A DNA stretch of 6,216 nucleotides from an uncultured Campylobacter sp. (GCF_938045465.1 NZ_CALIBF010000206.1:1-6216); one strand, 5' to 3'; positions 1 through 5,355 are shown, counted from the stretch's first letter. The notes: generated by a model from the letters alone, not told the origin. Numbers and translations are program-made.

Positions 1-5
1 GAGAA

Positions 6-641
6 TTAAAGAGTGTGAGGAGGTGTTGAAGATACATCTCCTTTTTCGTATAAAACTCCAAGATTATGGCAGCTTTCGCCATGTTTTAAATCGCAAGCTT
101 TAGAATATAGCTCGCTCGCTTTTTTATAATCCTGTTTTACGCCTTCGCCCGAGGCATATAAAAGCCCGAGATTGTAGCATCCGCGGCCTTCTTGCAAATC
201 GCAAGCTTTGGAAAGCATTTCGATCGCTTTTTTGTAATCTTTCTTTACTCCCTTGCCTGAGTGGTATAAAACACCCAGATTGCCGCAAGCTATGCTATTT
301 TTTAAGTCGCAGGCCTTAGAATACAGTTCGATCGCTTTTTTATAATCTTGCTCCGCGCCCTTGCCGTATTCGTATGACGCCCCCAAGGTGGTGCAACCCC
401 AGCCGTCGCCCAAACTACAGGCTTTAAAATTTAGCTCCCTTGCTTTTTCATAATCCTGCTTCACGCCATCACCAGAATAGTATGCCATGGCGAGATTTAC
501 GCATGCTAAGGTATTGTTGCTATCGCATTCGCTTTGCAACTTGCTTATACCGGGACCCTCTTGTTCCGTCGATGACAAAGCCGTGGCCCCCGCCGACGAT
601 AAAGTCGCCATCGCGATCAGCGCTAAAAATATCTTTTTCAT
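6..641 (-). CDS. Exported cysteine-rich Sel1-repeat protein (HcpA-like)
   Basis: A 211-residue protein built of Sel1-like repeats, alpha-helical units related to TPRs that usually serve as protein-binding scaffolds. A signal peptide is visible (MKK, a hydrophobic stretch, then Ala19-Thr-Ala21 before the likely cut), so the product should be periplasmic or secreted. Five Cys-x7-Cys pairs lie at 39/47, 75/83, 111/119, 147/155 and 183/191, an exact 36-residue period. This is the pattern of the Helicobacter cysteine-rich Hcp family, in which each pair forms a disulfide joining the two helices of a repeat. Each unit carries a GxGVKQDYKKA-type turn and helix. The start is supported by GGAG six bases upstream. 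The last repeat breaks off after residue 202 and ends in an unrelated tail (VSSTPPHTL), so the protein may be shortened. Hcp proteins have been linked to host interaction and, for HcpA, weak beta-lactam binding. No specific function can be read here. Family assignment is firm and function is unknown. Confidence 0.9.
   Translation of the reverse strand: MKKIFLALIAMATLSSAGATALSSTEQEGPGISKLQSECDSNNTLACVNLAMAYYSGDGVKQDYEKARELNFKACSLGDGWGCTTLGASYEYGKGAEQDYKKAIELYSKACDLKNSIACGNLGVLYHSGKGVKKDYKKAIEMLSKACDLQEGRGCYNLGLLYASGEGVKQDYKKASELYSKACDLKHGESCHNLGVLYEKGDVSSTPPHTL
36..527 (-). repeat. 108-bp tandem coding repeats (Sel1 units)
   Basis: Four full 108-bp units (527-420, 419-312, 311-204, 203-96) and one partial unit (95-36) encode the 36-residue Sel1 modules. 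Each begins at the first Cys of a Cys-x7-Cys pair. The phase is exact at the protein level, while the DNA copies have drifted at many positions. Such repeats can gain or lose whole units by recombination, so unit number may vary between strains (inference). Confidence 0.8.
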
Positions 642-667
642 ACATCTCTCCGTCTGAAATTTCGGCT

Positions 668-673
668 ATTTTA
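668..673 (-). promoter_or_regulatory. Candidate -10 box of the Sel1-repeat gene
   Basis: TAAAAT on the minus strand lies 26 bases upstream of the start codon and predicts a leader of about 20 bases. No -35 box is evident, which is usual for vegetative promoters of Campylobacter and its relatives. The call rests on hexamer match and position only. Confidence 0.4.
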
Positions 674-769
674 TTTCATTTTCGCTTAATCTTTTGAAAA
701 TCGGCGAGCCCAAATAGTTTTTAAATTTACACAGTCGCAAGCTTAAAGGCGAAATTTAGCAAAAAGCGT

Positions 770-775
770 TAAAAT
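770..775 (+). promoter_or_regulatory. Candidate -10 box of hisD
   Basis: TAAAAT lies 23 bases before the hisD ATG, within the 157-base gap shared with the divergent Sel1-repeat gene. It would give a leader of roughly 17 bases containing the AAGGAG site at 788-793. The surrounding DNA is A/T-rich, so a chance match is quite possible. Confidence 0.35.
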
Positions 776-798
776 TCCAAGCATTACAAGGAGCGAAA

Positions 799-2088
799 AT
801 GAAAATTTTAAAAAGCACGGACACAAATTTCAAAGAGGAATTTGCGAGGTTGGTGCGCCGCGGCGAGACGGATATGAGATCGGTAATGCCCGTCGTAAGC
901 GGCATCATCGAGGAGATCAGAGCGCGCGGCGATGAGGCGCTAGCCGAACAGATCGAGAAATTTGACAGATGGCGCGTACAGGGCGATCTGGCTATCACGC
1001 AAGAGCAGATGAGCCGCGCGTATGAAGGCTTAACCGCAGAGCTTAAGAATGCGCTTCGGGTCGCATACGAGCGCATCTACGCTTATCATGAAAAACAGCT
1101 TGAGAGGAGCTGGTTTAGCTTCGATCCAAGCGGCGCGATGCTTGGGCAAAAGATCACGCCGGTAGATCGCGCGGGGCTATATATCCCGGGCGGCAAGGCG
1201 GCGTATCCGAGCTCGCTTCTGATGAACGCGATCCCTGCAATCGTCGCGGGCGTGGAGGATATCAGCGTCTGCACTCCCGCCGTGGGCGGCGTCGTAAACG
1301 AGCTACTGCTCGCGGCGATGCATGTGCTAGGGATCAAAAAGGCCTACAAGGTGGGCGGCGCAAGCGCGATCGCGGCGATGGCATACGGCACGCGCACGAT
1401 CGACAAGGTAGACGTCATCACGGGCCCTGGGAATATCTTCGTTGCGACTGCTAAAAAGCTCGTGTTCGGCGACGTAAATATCGATATGATCGCGGGCCCT
1501 AGCGAAGTGGGCATCATCGCAAACGCCGCGGCAAATCCGCGCAACATCGCCGTGGATCTGCTCAGCCAAGCCGAGCACGACGAGATCGCGAGCAGCTTTT
1601 TGATAAGCGACGATGAAAAATTCGCTCTTTGCGTCGCAGAGCATATCGAGCGCGAGCTGCTTACGCTTGCGCGTGAGCCGATCGCTCGTGCTAGCATCCA
1701 AAACAAGGGCGCGATCATCATCGCACGCGATATGAACGAGTGCGTGGAGCTGATGAACGAGCTTGCGGTCGAGCACCTCGAGATCGCGACCGAGAACGCC
1801 TACGAGCTGCTTCCGCGCATACGCCACGCAGGCGCGATATTTTTGGGTCACTACACGCCAGAAGCGATGGGCGATTACCTCGCAGGCCCTAACCACACGC
1901 TGCCGACCGGCGGAAGCGCACGATTTTTCTCGCCTCTGGGGGTTTATAACTTTATCAAACGAAGCTCGATCATAGCGCTAAATAAACGCGCCATAGACGA
2001 GTTAGGCGGCGCGTGCATGGCGCTAGCGGATGCCGAAGGGCTAGGCGCACACAAAAAATCGGTGCAGATTAGATTTGAAGAGAAGTGA
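799..2088 (+). CDS. hisD: Histidinol dehydrogenase (EC 1.1.1.23)
   Basis: A complete 429-residue HisD, the cytoplasmic zinc enzyme that carries out the last two steps of histidine synthesis, oxidising L-histidinol to L-histidinal and then L-histidine with two NAD+. Length is close to the E. coli enzyme. All the known active residues are visible: zinc ligands Gln257 and His260 (in SQAEHDE), Asp359 (in GDYLAGPNHT) and His418 (in GLGAHKK), and the catalytic Glu325-His326 pair (in VEHLEI). These sit one or two residues before the E. coli positions 259, 262, 360, 419 and 326/327. The family signature GPGN (209-212) followed by IDMIAGPSE is intact. AAGGAG lies five bases before the ATG. No other his gene is adjacent: upstream is a divergent Sel1-repeat gene and downstream is 337 bases without a gene, so it is probably transcribed alone. 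The coding DNA is visibly GC-richer than its flanks, as expected for a conserved gene here. Confidence 0.98.
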   Translation: MKILKSTDTNFKEEFARLVRRGETDMRSVMPVVSGIIEEIRARGDEALAEQIEKFDRWRVQGDLAITQEQMSRAYEGLTAELKNALRVAYERIYAYHEKQLERSWFSFDPSGAMLGQKITPVDRAGLYIPGGKAAYPSSLLMNAIPAIVAGVEDISVCTPAVGGVVNELLLAAMHVLGIKKAYKVGGASAIAAMAYGTRTIDKVDVITGPGNIFVATAKKLVFGDVNIDMIAGPSEVGIIANAAANPRNIAVDLLSQAEHDEIASSFLISDDEKFALCVAEHIERELLTLAREPIARASIQNKGAIIIARDMNECVELMNELAVEHLEIATENAYELLPRIRHAGAIFLGHYTPEAMGDYLAGPNHTLPTGGSARFFSPLGVYNFIKRSSIIALNKRAIDELGGACMALADAEGLGAHKKSVQIRFEEK

Positions 2089-2117
2089 TTTTGCGGCGGT
2101 AGCGAAATTACGAAATG

Positions 2118-2315
2118 AAATTTTAAAAAAGCGGCTCAGGGCTTAAAATTTGCCCGCATGTAGCTTAAGGCGGTTCGCATGCAGTTTAAAAATTGCGAAG
2201 CGAAATTTTAAAAATCACCGGCGGCAGTTGCGAAACCGCGAGCCTAAATTTTAAAATTTAAAGACGAGTTAAATTTTAAAAAATGTAAGCGTCGCAGCGA
2301 GAGTAAAATTTTAAA
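2118..2315 (+). repeat. Cluster of five AAATTTTAAA words
   Basis: Exact copies of the 10-mer lie at 2118-2127, 2203-2212, 2246-2255, 2271-2280 and 2306-2315, with further copies at 2813-2822 and 3845-3854. Several are preceded by GCGA or GAG(T). A/T words of this type are characteristic of non-coding DNA in Campylobacter. The cluster is irregularly spaced and has no spacer structure, so it is neither a CRISPR array nor a classical tandem repeat. Confidence 0.6.
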
Positions 2316-2388
2316 ATTTCAAAAGCGCTATAAATTTAAAAAAACGGCCGCATTTGATTAAAATTTAAGGCAAATTTACTAAGCGAAA

Positions 2389-2397
2389 TGATATACT
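2389..2397 (+). promoter_or_regulatory. Extended -10 promoter of the two-Cys exported protein
   Basis: TGATATACT fits the extended -10 form TGnTATAAT with one mismatch. It predicts a transcription start near 2404 and a leader of about 22 bases holding the AAGGAG site at 2414-2419. There is no clear -35 box. This is one of the best promoter matches in the window. Confidence 0.6.
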
Positions 2398-2425
2398 TTC
2401 GCTGATTTTTTACAAGGAGAGAAAA

Positions 2426-2716
2426 ATGAAAAAATCACTTTTAGTTTTGGCTAGTTTTGGCTTTGCGCTAAGTCTTAGCGCCGCAGATCTTTCAGATAGC
2501 TGCAAAGAGTACTTCGCAGATCTTGATAAGATGGTTGATACCTACAAACAAGCCGGTCAAGAGCAGCAGGTCAAGATGTATGAGGATCAAAAAAAGCAGT
2601 CTATGGATCAGATCAGCGCACTTCCTAAGGAGCAGCAAGAGGCCACTTGCAAACAAGCTAAAGAGATATTTAAGCAGATGATGGATCAGATGAAACAACA
2701 AGGCGCTATGAAATAA
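2426..2716 (+). CDS. Small exported two-Cys helical protein (DUF5339-like)
   Basis: A 96-residue precursor with a clear signal peptide (MKKSLL, hydrophobic core, Ser18-Ala19-Ala20 before Asp21), so the mature part of about 76 residues is periplasmic or secreted. The mature chain is rich in Lys, Gln, Glu and Met and looks wholly helical, with two long helices separated near the Pro67 region. It has exactly two cysteines, Cys26 and Cys75, one in each predicted helix, which could pin a helical hairpin together by a disulfide (inference). Size, layout and the Cys-Lys-Glu-Tyr start resemble the uncharacterised DUF5339 family, a recollection not checked by search. AAGGAG lies six bases before the ATG, an extended -10 box lies upstream and a hairpin terminator follows, so it appears to be a one-gene transcript. 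The function is unknown. The reading frame is certainly real. Confidence 0.9.
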   Translation: MKKSLLVLASFGFALSLSAADLSDSCKEYFADLDKMVDTYKQAGQEQQVKMYEDQKKQSMDQISALPKEQQEATCKQAKEIFKQMMDQMKQQGAMK

Positions 2717-2726
2717 ATACCTTCGC

Positions 2727-2786
2727 GGGCACGATGATGCCCTCTTCAGTCGCGGCGATGCGATATCGTCGCGATTAATTCTTTTT
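2727..2786 (+). terminator. Tandem hairpins with T run after the two-Cys gene
   Basis: Two hairpins follow the stop codon. The first is GGGCA/TGCCC (2727-2731 with 2738-2742, six-base loop). The second is stronger: 2750-2759 pairs with 2765-2774 over ten positions with one G-U pair and a five-base loop. A T-rich tail ends in five T's (2782-2786). The second hairpin plus tail fits an intrinsic terminator. The tail starts with TTAATTC, so its strength is uncertain. Confidence 0.6.
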
Positions 2787-2935
2787 AAACTCACATTTTT
2801 TTAAAAATTTTTAAATTTTAAAATTTGGATGTTTTATCCTCGCTGCTTTCGGGGCTTGCTAAGAATTTCAGATTTGATATTCAGCTTGTCGCAGGAAGTC
2901 AAAACCAATAAAGCGCTCGCGTCGTTAAAATACTC

Positions 2936-3005
2936 CGTAAGGCGACGCATCTTGGTGGGACGCTGCGGTGCACCAAAGATTTACGAGCCGTTTTGGCGCG
3001 GCTCG
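2936..3005. repeat. Nested inverted repeats in gene-free DNA
   Basis: CGTAA (2936-2940) pairs with TTACG (2981-2985). Inside it, after an eight-base bulge, ATCTTGGTG (2949-2957) pairs with CACCAAAGAT (2971-2980) with one bulged A. A second perfect hairpin follows: CGAGCCG (2984-2990) with CGGCTCG (2999-3005), eight-base loop. GGCTCG occurs again at 3037-3042 and offers an alternative partner. The segment could be a structured RNA, a dispersed palindromic element or a protein-binding site. No known RNA family is recognised. Confidence 0.4.
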
Positions 3006-3176
3006 AAACAGCGCCTCATCAATATTACGAATTCGAGGCTCGGTTTAAGCGTTATTTTATCGCGATTTGAAATAGCCGGGGCTCATAGATAGAGCGAATT
3101 CACGTCTCAGTTTGCGGCTCTACTTATGAATTTACGGCTTTACGACCAAAAACATCTCGCAAAATCGCCTCGGATT

Positions 3177-3794
3177 TTAATCCTCGGTAACGATTGCGCC
3201 GTTTTTTATTTCGAGCACGCAGGCATTTCTGTGCAGCTCCTTACCGGCATCTAAAGTATAGTAGTGCGTTGTTACTGTGCAGCGTAAATCGGCGTCGATG
3301 ACGAACTCCTGCTTGGCGCGCATCGGCGGCTTGCTTTTACCGCAGTGCACGTAATCGGCGTAAATTTCGCGACAATCGCTTATACGAAATGCGTCGTTTA
3401 AAAGGCACATAAAAATATATTCGTGCCCGTGCTTGCTATCTTGGAAATCCCCCAGATAAAGCCTTAGCAGAATTGTTTTGGCGCTCTTTTTTGACAAACG
3501 ACAAGCCCTTATGTCTTTGATCCTCTCCCAATACGCGCTTAGATTGTCGATTAAAAAGCTCTCCTTTGCGAACGAAAACAGCTCATTTTTATCAAGTAAA
3601 TTTTTATCGATAGCCGCTAAGGGCGAAATTTCTCCCGGATAGCGAATCGGCAGTTGCGCGATCGGTAGATCGTCGTAAATATCTTTCATACTATGATAAA
3701 TCTCCGGTCGCGGCGCATCGTCTCCCTTAGCCGCAGCATTTTCCATACCGCATAGCGCAAGTAGGCACAGCAAAAATATCCACACCTGCTTCAT
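3177..3794 (-). CDS. Uncharacterised six-Cys secreted protein
   Basis: A 205-residue precursor that I do not recognise. From the chosen start it has a strong signal peptide (MKQVWIFLLCLLALCG, cut likely after Ala20-Ala-Ala22), so it should be periplasmic or exported. LALCG resembles a lipobox but has Leu just before the Cys, which makes a lipoprotein unlikely. The mature part has six cysteines (98, 130, 141, 151, 172, 192), an even number compatible with disulfides. It also has an aromatic-rich middle (Tyr, Phe and Trp around 72-90) and a Thr/Tyr-rich probable beta segment near 172-182. The frame stays open upstream to an ATG at 3839, but that codon lies inside the likely -10 box. The start at 3794 has GAGGGG seven bases before it and gives a proper signal peptide. 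It is followed by the gene-free stretch and preceded by the YbaK-type gene on the same strand after 197 bases. No function is proposed. Confidence 0.8.
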   Translation of the reverse strand: MKQVWIFLLCLLALCGMENAAAKGDDAPRPEIYHSMKDIYDDLPIAQLPIRYPGEISPLAAIDKNLLDKNELFSFAKESFLIDNLSAYWERIKDIRACRLSKKSAKTILLRLYLGDFQDSKHGHEYIFMCLLNDAFRISDCREIYADYVHCGKSKPPMRAKQEFVIDADLRCTVTTHYYTLDAGKELHRNACVLEIKNGAIVTED

Positions 3795-3801
3795 AACATT
3801 T

Positions 3802-3807
3802 CCCCTC
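3802..3807 (-). promoter_or_regulatory. Ribosome site deciding the six-Cys gene start
   Basis: GAGGGG on the minus strand sits seven bases before the ATG at 3794-3792. It supports that start over the in-frame ATGs at 3839 and 3809, neither of which would place a signal peptide at the N-terminus. Confidence 0.55.
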
Positions 3808-3834
3808 ATTTCGGTCGCGATCTCTTTTCTCCTA

Positions 3835-3840
3835 ATCATA
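3835..3840 (-). promoter_or_regulatory. Candidate -10 box of the six-Cys gene
   Basis: TATGAT on the minus strand is directly preceded by AAAATTTTCAG (3851-3841). It predicts a start of transcription near 3828 and a leader of about 34 bases. The same CAG-plus-hexamer layout is found before the YbaK-type gene, which raises confidence. Confidence 0.45.
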
Positions 3841-3991
3841 CTGAAAATTTTAAAGCCTTAATATGAAGAAAAAAGATCAAAAATCAAAGCGCCCTTTTTA
3901 CAACCACTCTCGCGCTGTCTTTTTCTGCCCTTGCTTTTGGGTTAATTTAATCCGAGTCCTCTTCTTGTGTGAAACGGACGATGCGCGACTA

Positions 3992-4693
3992 TTATTCGCC
4001 TTCCGTAGCCTTTTCGGTAAAGCTAACGATGCGCGGAGCTGCGATGCGCGCGTAATCCTGCGCGTTTAGAATGATCGAGTGATCGAGCAGGCCCGCGTTG
4101 AAAGCGATCTCTTCAAAGCGTCCGAATAGCGACGGATCGGCGATTAACAGCAGTTTGTCGTGGAAGCTAAAGGGTGGCACCGAGCCGATGACGCAGTCCG
4201 TGAGATCGCCCACTTCATCGGGGCTTACGAGCGACGCTTTAGTGCCGCCGAGCCCCTCTGCCAAGCGCTTTAGATCGGTTTTGTGATCTGCTGCGAAGAC
4301 CGCTAGGACGTAGATCCTGCCATTTCTGCCCGCGGGTTTGTCGCTAGGAAGCTTCAGCTGCTGCGGCACGTTGGCGCAGATTTGATCCGCAGTTAAAGTT
4401 AAATTTCCCGCGCAGGCACCGTTTTCGCAGCCTTGAGCGCTCGCAAGGGCGGAAGCGTCGAGATTTTGCGCGTCATAGACGCTTGTTAAATTTAAATTTT
4501 GCGCGAAAGAAATTTGCCCGTCCTTAAAGCCCTTGATCGTGCAAACCAGCGCCTTTGCGCCTTGACCTAGCTGCGTGCCGCGGATTTTGGCGACTTCGGC
4601 GGAGGTGCCCGCGCTTTCGTGAGCTACGACGCGGAAGCGCGCCCCCTGCTGCGTCAAAAGCTCTTTTAGGCTTTCAAAAATTCTCTCTGACAT
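3992..4693 (-). CDS. YbaK-type aminoacyl-tRNA deacylase with an extra segment
   Basis: A 233-residue cytoplasmic protein of the YbaK/ProX editing superfamily, whose members hydrolyse wrongly charged tRNAs (for example Cys- or Ala-tRNAPro) in trans. Family marks: His25-Glu26 followed by TSAEVAKIRGTQLGQGAKALV (29-50), whose Lys48 matches the conserved catalytic lysine; then RIYVLAVFAADHKTDLKRLAE (126-146), SLVSPDEVGDLTDCVIGSVPPF (154-175) and the ADPSLFGRFEEIAFNAG stretch (185-201). The SVPPF loop is the variant seen in many stand-alone YbaK-like proteins, so the substrate cannot be assigned. Residues about 57-125 form an extra segment, described separately. The frame extends seven codons upstream, but the start at 4693 has AAGGAG five bases before it, and a perfect TATAAT lies where transcription would begin below the longer start. 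It sits alone between exported-protein genes, with 194 bases to ecotin upstream and 197 to the six-Cys gene. Confidence 0.92.
   Translation of the reverse strand: MSERIFESLKELLTQQGARFRVVAHESAGTSAEVAKIRGTQLGQGAKALVCTIKGFKDGQISFAQNLNLTSVYDAQNLDASALASAQGCENGACAGNLTLTADQICANVPQQLKLPSDKPAGRNGRIYVLAVFAADHKTDLKRLAEGLGGTKASLVSPDEVGDLTDCVIGSVPPFSFHDKLLLIADPSLFGRFEEIAFNAGLLDHSIILNAQDYARIAAPRIVSFTEKATEGE
4319..4525 (-). other. In-frame extra segment inside the YbaK-type gene
   Basis: This DNA encodes residues about 57-125, between the KALVCTIKG strand and the RIYVLAVF strand, which in typical YbaK proteins are joined by a few residues. The segment is low in complexity (Ala, Asn, Gln, Leu, Ser), has Cys89, Cys94 and Cys106, and matches no domain I know. 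Its DNA contains TTAAATTTAAATTTTG (4486-4501) and GTTAAAGTTAAATTTCCCG, words more typical of the non-coding DNA here. An origin from expanded intergenic-type sequence is inference. The boundaries are approximate. Confidence 0.55.
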
Positions 4694-4698
4694 GCTCT

Positions 4699-4704
4699 CT
4701 CCTT
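4699..4704 (-). promoter_or_regulatory. Ribosome site deciding the YbaK-type start
   Basis: AAGGAG on the minus strand lies five bases before the ATG at 4693-4691, a perfect site. The in-frame ATG at 4714 has no such site and would lie above the expected transcription start. Confidence 0.75.
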
Positions 4705-4715
4705 GTTTTTGCAAA

Positions 4716-4721
4716 ATTATA
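4716..4721 (-). promoter_or_regulatory. Consensus -10 box of the YbaK-type gene
   Basis: A perfect TATAAT on the minus strand, directly preceded by TTAAAATTTCAG. It predicts transcription from about 4709 and a very short leader of about 16 bases with the ribosome site inside it. There is no -35 box of the E. coli type. Confidence 0.65.
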
Positions 4722-4822
4722 CTGAAATTTTAACCAAACGACCCATCGGTGCCGAAATTCCATTCTTCGCCGTAAAATTTATCTCGCCTACGCGCAAACC
4801 CATTGTGCGATGAAAAATCCAT

Positions 4823-4857
4823 TGCGCGGCAGATGTGCCGTAGAATTCCGCCGCGCA
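4823..4857 (-). terminator. Possible terminator of the ecotin gene
   Basis: On the minus strand TGCGCGGC pairs with GCCGCGCA (4857-4850 with 4830-4823), eight perfect pairs with a 19-base loop, followed by ATGGATTTTTC. The stem starts about 30 bases after the ecotin stop. The T run begins five bases late and the loop is long, so termination is plausible but not certain. A shorter hairpin, CGGCA/TGCCG (4827-4831 with 4836-4840), competes for part of the same stem. Confidence 0.4.
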
Positions 4858-4887
4858 TAAGCTCGGTCTGCCCTGCTTCTTGCGAAA

Positions 4888-5313
4888 TTATTTCATCTTG
4901 CGGATTTTAGGCTCTTTGCTCCCTACGAGTTCGTAAATTCTAAGCTCGACCTTGACGTCTTTGGGTGCTAAAATTCTAATTTCGCCGCCGTCGTAGGCGA
5001 ATGGATGCGTGAGCTCGTAATAGATCCGCTTCTTTTGCTTCTTGCCGTCGCATAGCATCAGCGTTTGAGCAAGTTCGTTACCGCCGCTAAACTCGTAATA
5101 AAGCCCGTCCGAGCCCTCTTTTTGCTCTATTTTACCGCCGATCAGATACGCGTCGTTGCAGTCGGCTTCGATCTCCTTTGAAAAGACCGCTTCGACCTTA
5201 AACTGCTGCGGCGGCATCTTTGACGGCGTTAGCTCAAAGACGTTTAGCTGCTTTTGCGCCTCGCCGCCGAACAAAAACAGCGGCAATAGGAAAAATAAAA
5301 CGCTTTTTCTCAT
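4888..5313 (-). CDS. eco: Ecotin-type periplasmic serine protease inhibitor
   Basis: A 141-residue precursor matching ecotin (inhibitor family I11), a periplasmic dimer that blocks trypsin-fold serine proteases such as host elastase and trypsin. The signal peptide covers roughly the first 16-19 residues (MRKSVLFFLLPLFLFGG). Ecotin marks in order: VFELTP (25-30, compare VIQLTP in E. coli), EADCN (49-53), LIGGKIEQKEG (57-67, compare LGGKLENK), YYEF (72-75), the reactive loop TLMLC (84-88), DGKKQKKR (89-96, compare DGKKEKKF) and APKDVKVELRIYEL (116-129, compare TPDNVDVKYRVWKA). Cys52 and Cys88 correspond to the E. coli disulfide 50-87. Aligning on Cys88 puts Leu85 at the P1 site, where E. coli has Met84. 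AAGGAG lies six bases before the ATG. It stands 84 bases behind the lipoprotein gene and has its own -10 candidate. Identity is clear despite the modest similarity. Protection from host proteases is the accepted role of the family and is inferred here. Confidence 0.88.
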   Translation of the reverse strand: MRKSVLFFLLPLFLFGGEAQKQLNVFELTPSKMPPQQFKVEAVFSKEIEADCNDAYLIGGKIEQKEGSDGLYYEFSGGNELAQTLMLCDGKKQKKRIYYELTHPFAYDGGEIRILAPKDVKVELRIYELVGSKEPKIRKMK

Positions 5314-5346
5314 ACTTTACTCCTTGAAAAGATATTTTTATTTAAA

Positions 5347-5355
5347 ATTTTAGCA
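5347..5355 (-). promoter_or_regulatory. Extended -10 promoter candidate of ecotin
   Basis: TGCTAAAAT on the minus strand fits TGnTATAAT with one mismatch, predicting a leader of about 27 bases. A second candidate, TTTAAT at 5373-5368, lies just upstream and is directly preceded by GAAATTTCAG. Which one is used cannot be decided from sequence. Both imply that ecotin can be transcribed independently of the lipoprotein gene. Confidence 0.45.

Larger units (their letters stand above)
2089..2425 (+). other. Gene-free stretch rich in AAATTTTAAA words
   Basis: There is no credible gene in these 337 bases. Short GC-rich pieces such as GCGAAGC and GCAGCGA alternate with A/T runs, including five exact copies of AAATTTTAAA. 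I found no convincing terminator for hisD: the hairpin right after the stop (2088-2094 with 2102-2108, seven pairs, one of them G-U) has no T run behind it, and GGGC/GCCC at 2139-2155 is weak. The right end holds the promoter of the next gene. Confidence 0.7.
2717..3176. other. Gene-free stretch with hairpins and an A/T run
   Basis: These 460 bases contain the terminator of the upstream gene, a run of 32 consecutive A/T bases (2795-2826) and a GC-richer segment with inverted repeats (2936-3005). An 87-codon open frame exists on the plus strand (2829-3092), but it has no ribosome site and an unnatural composition, and I do not call it. No tRNA-like fold was found. At its right end 3161-3166 can pair with 3173-3178 (AAAATC/GATTTT), overlapping the stop codon of the minus-strand gene. 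This is too weak to call a terminator. Confidence 0.6.

Noticed and set aside
1327..1896. 189-codon minus-strand frame opposite hisD
   Set aside because: It is a by-product of the GC-rich codon use of hisD, with an Arg/Ala/His/Asp-rich composition and no ribosome site.
2088..2108. Hairpin after the hisD stop as a terminator
   Set aside because: Seven pairs, mostly A-T with a G-U, and no T run downstream.
2171..2187. GGTTCGCATGC, resembling the T-loop of a tRNA
   Set aside because: The loop lacks the conserved A58 position and no acceptor, D or anticodon stem can be formed around it.
2118..2315. Possible CRISPR array in the repeated A/T words
   Set aside because: Words are only 10 bases long, spacing is irregular (25-85 bases), and similar words occur elsewhere in gene-free DNA.
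2829..3092. 87-codon open frame on the plus strand in the gene-free stretch
   Set aside because: No ribosome site before the ATG, start embedded in an A/T run, and the frame crosses strong inverted repeats. Composition does not look like a folded or exported protein. Homologous copies elsewhere would more likely mark a DNA repeat.
3863..4069. 68-codon plus-strand frame starting MKKKDQ
   Set aside because: It lacks a ribosome site and its second half is antisense to the end of the YbaK-type gene.
3992..4714. Longer start (MQKQGES) for the YbaK-type gene
   Set aside because: The ATG at 4714 lies above the transcription start predicted from TATAAT and has no ribosome site, while the ATG at 4693 has AAGGAG at ideal spacing.
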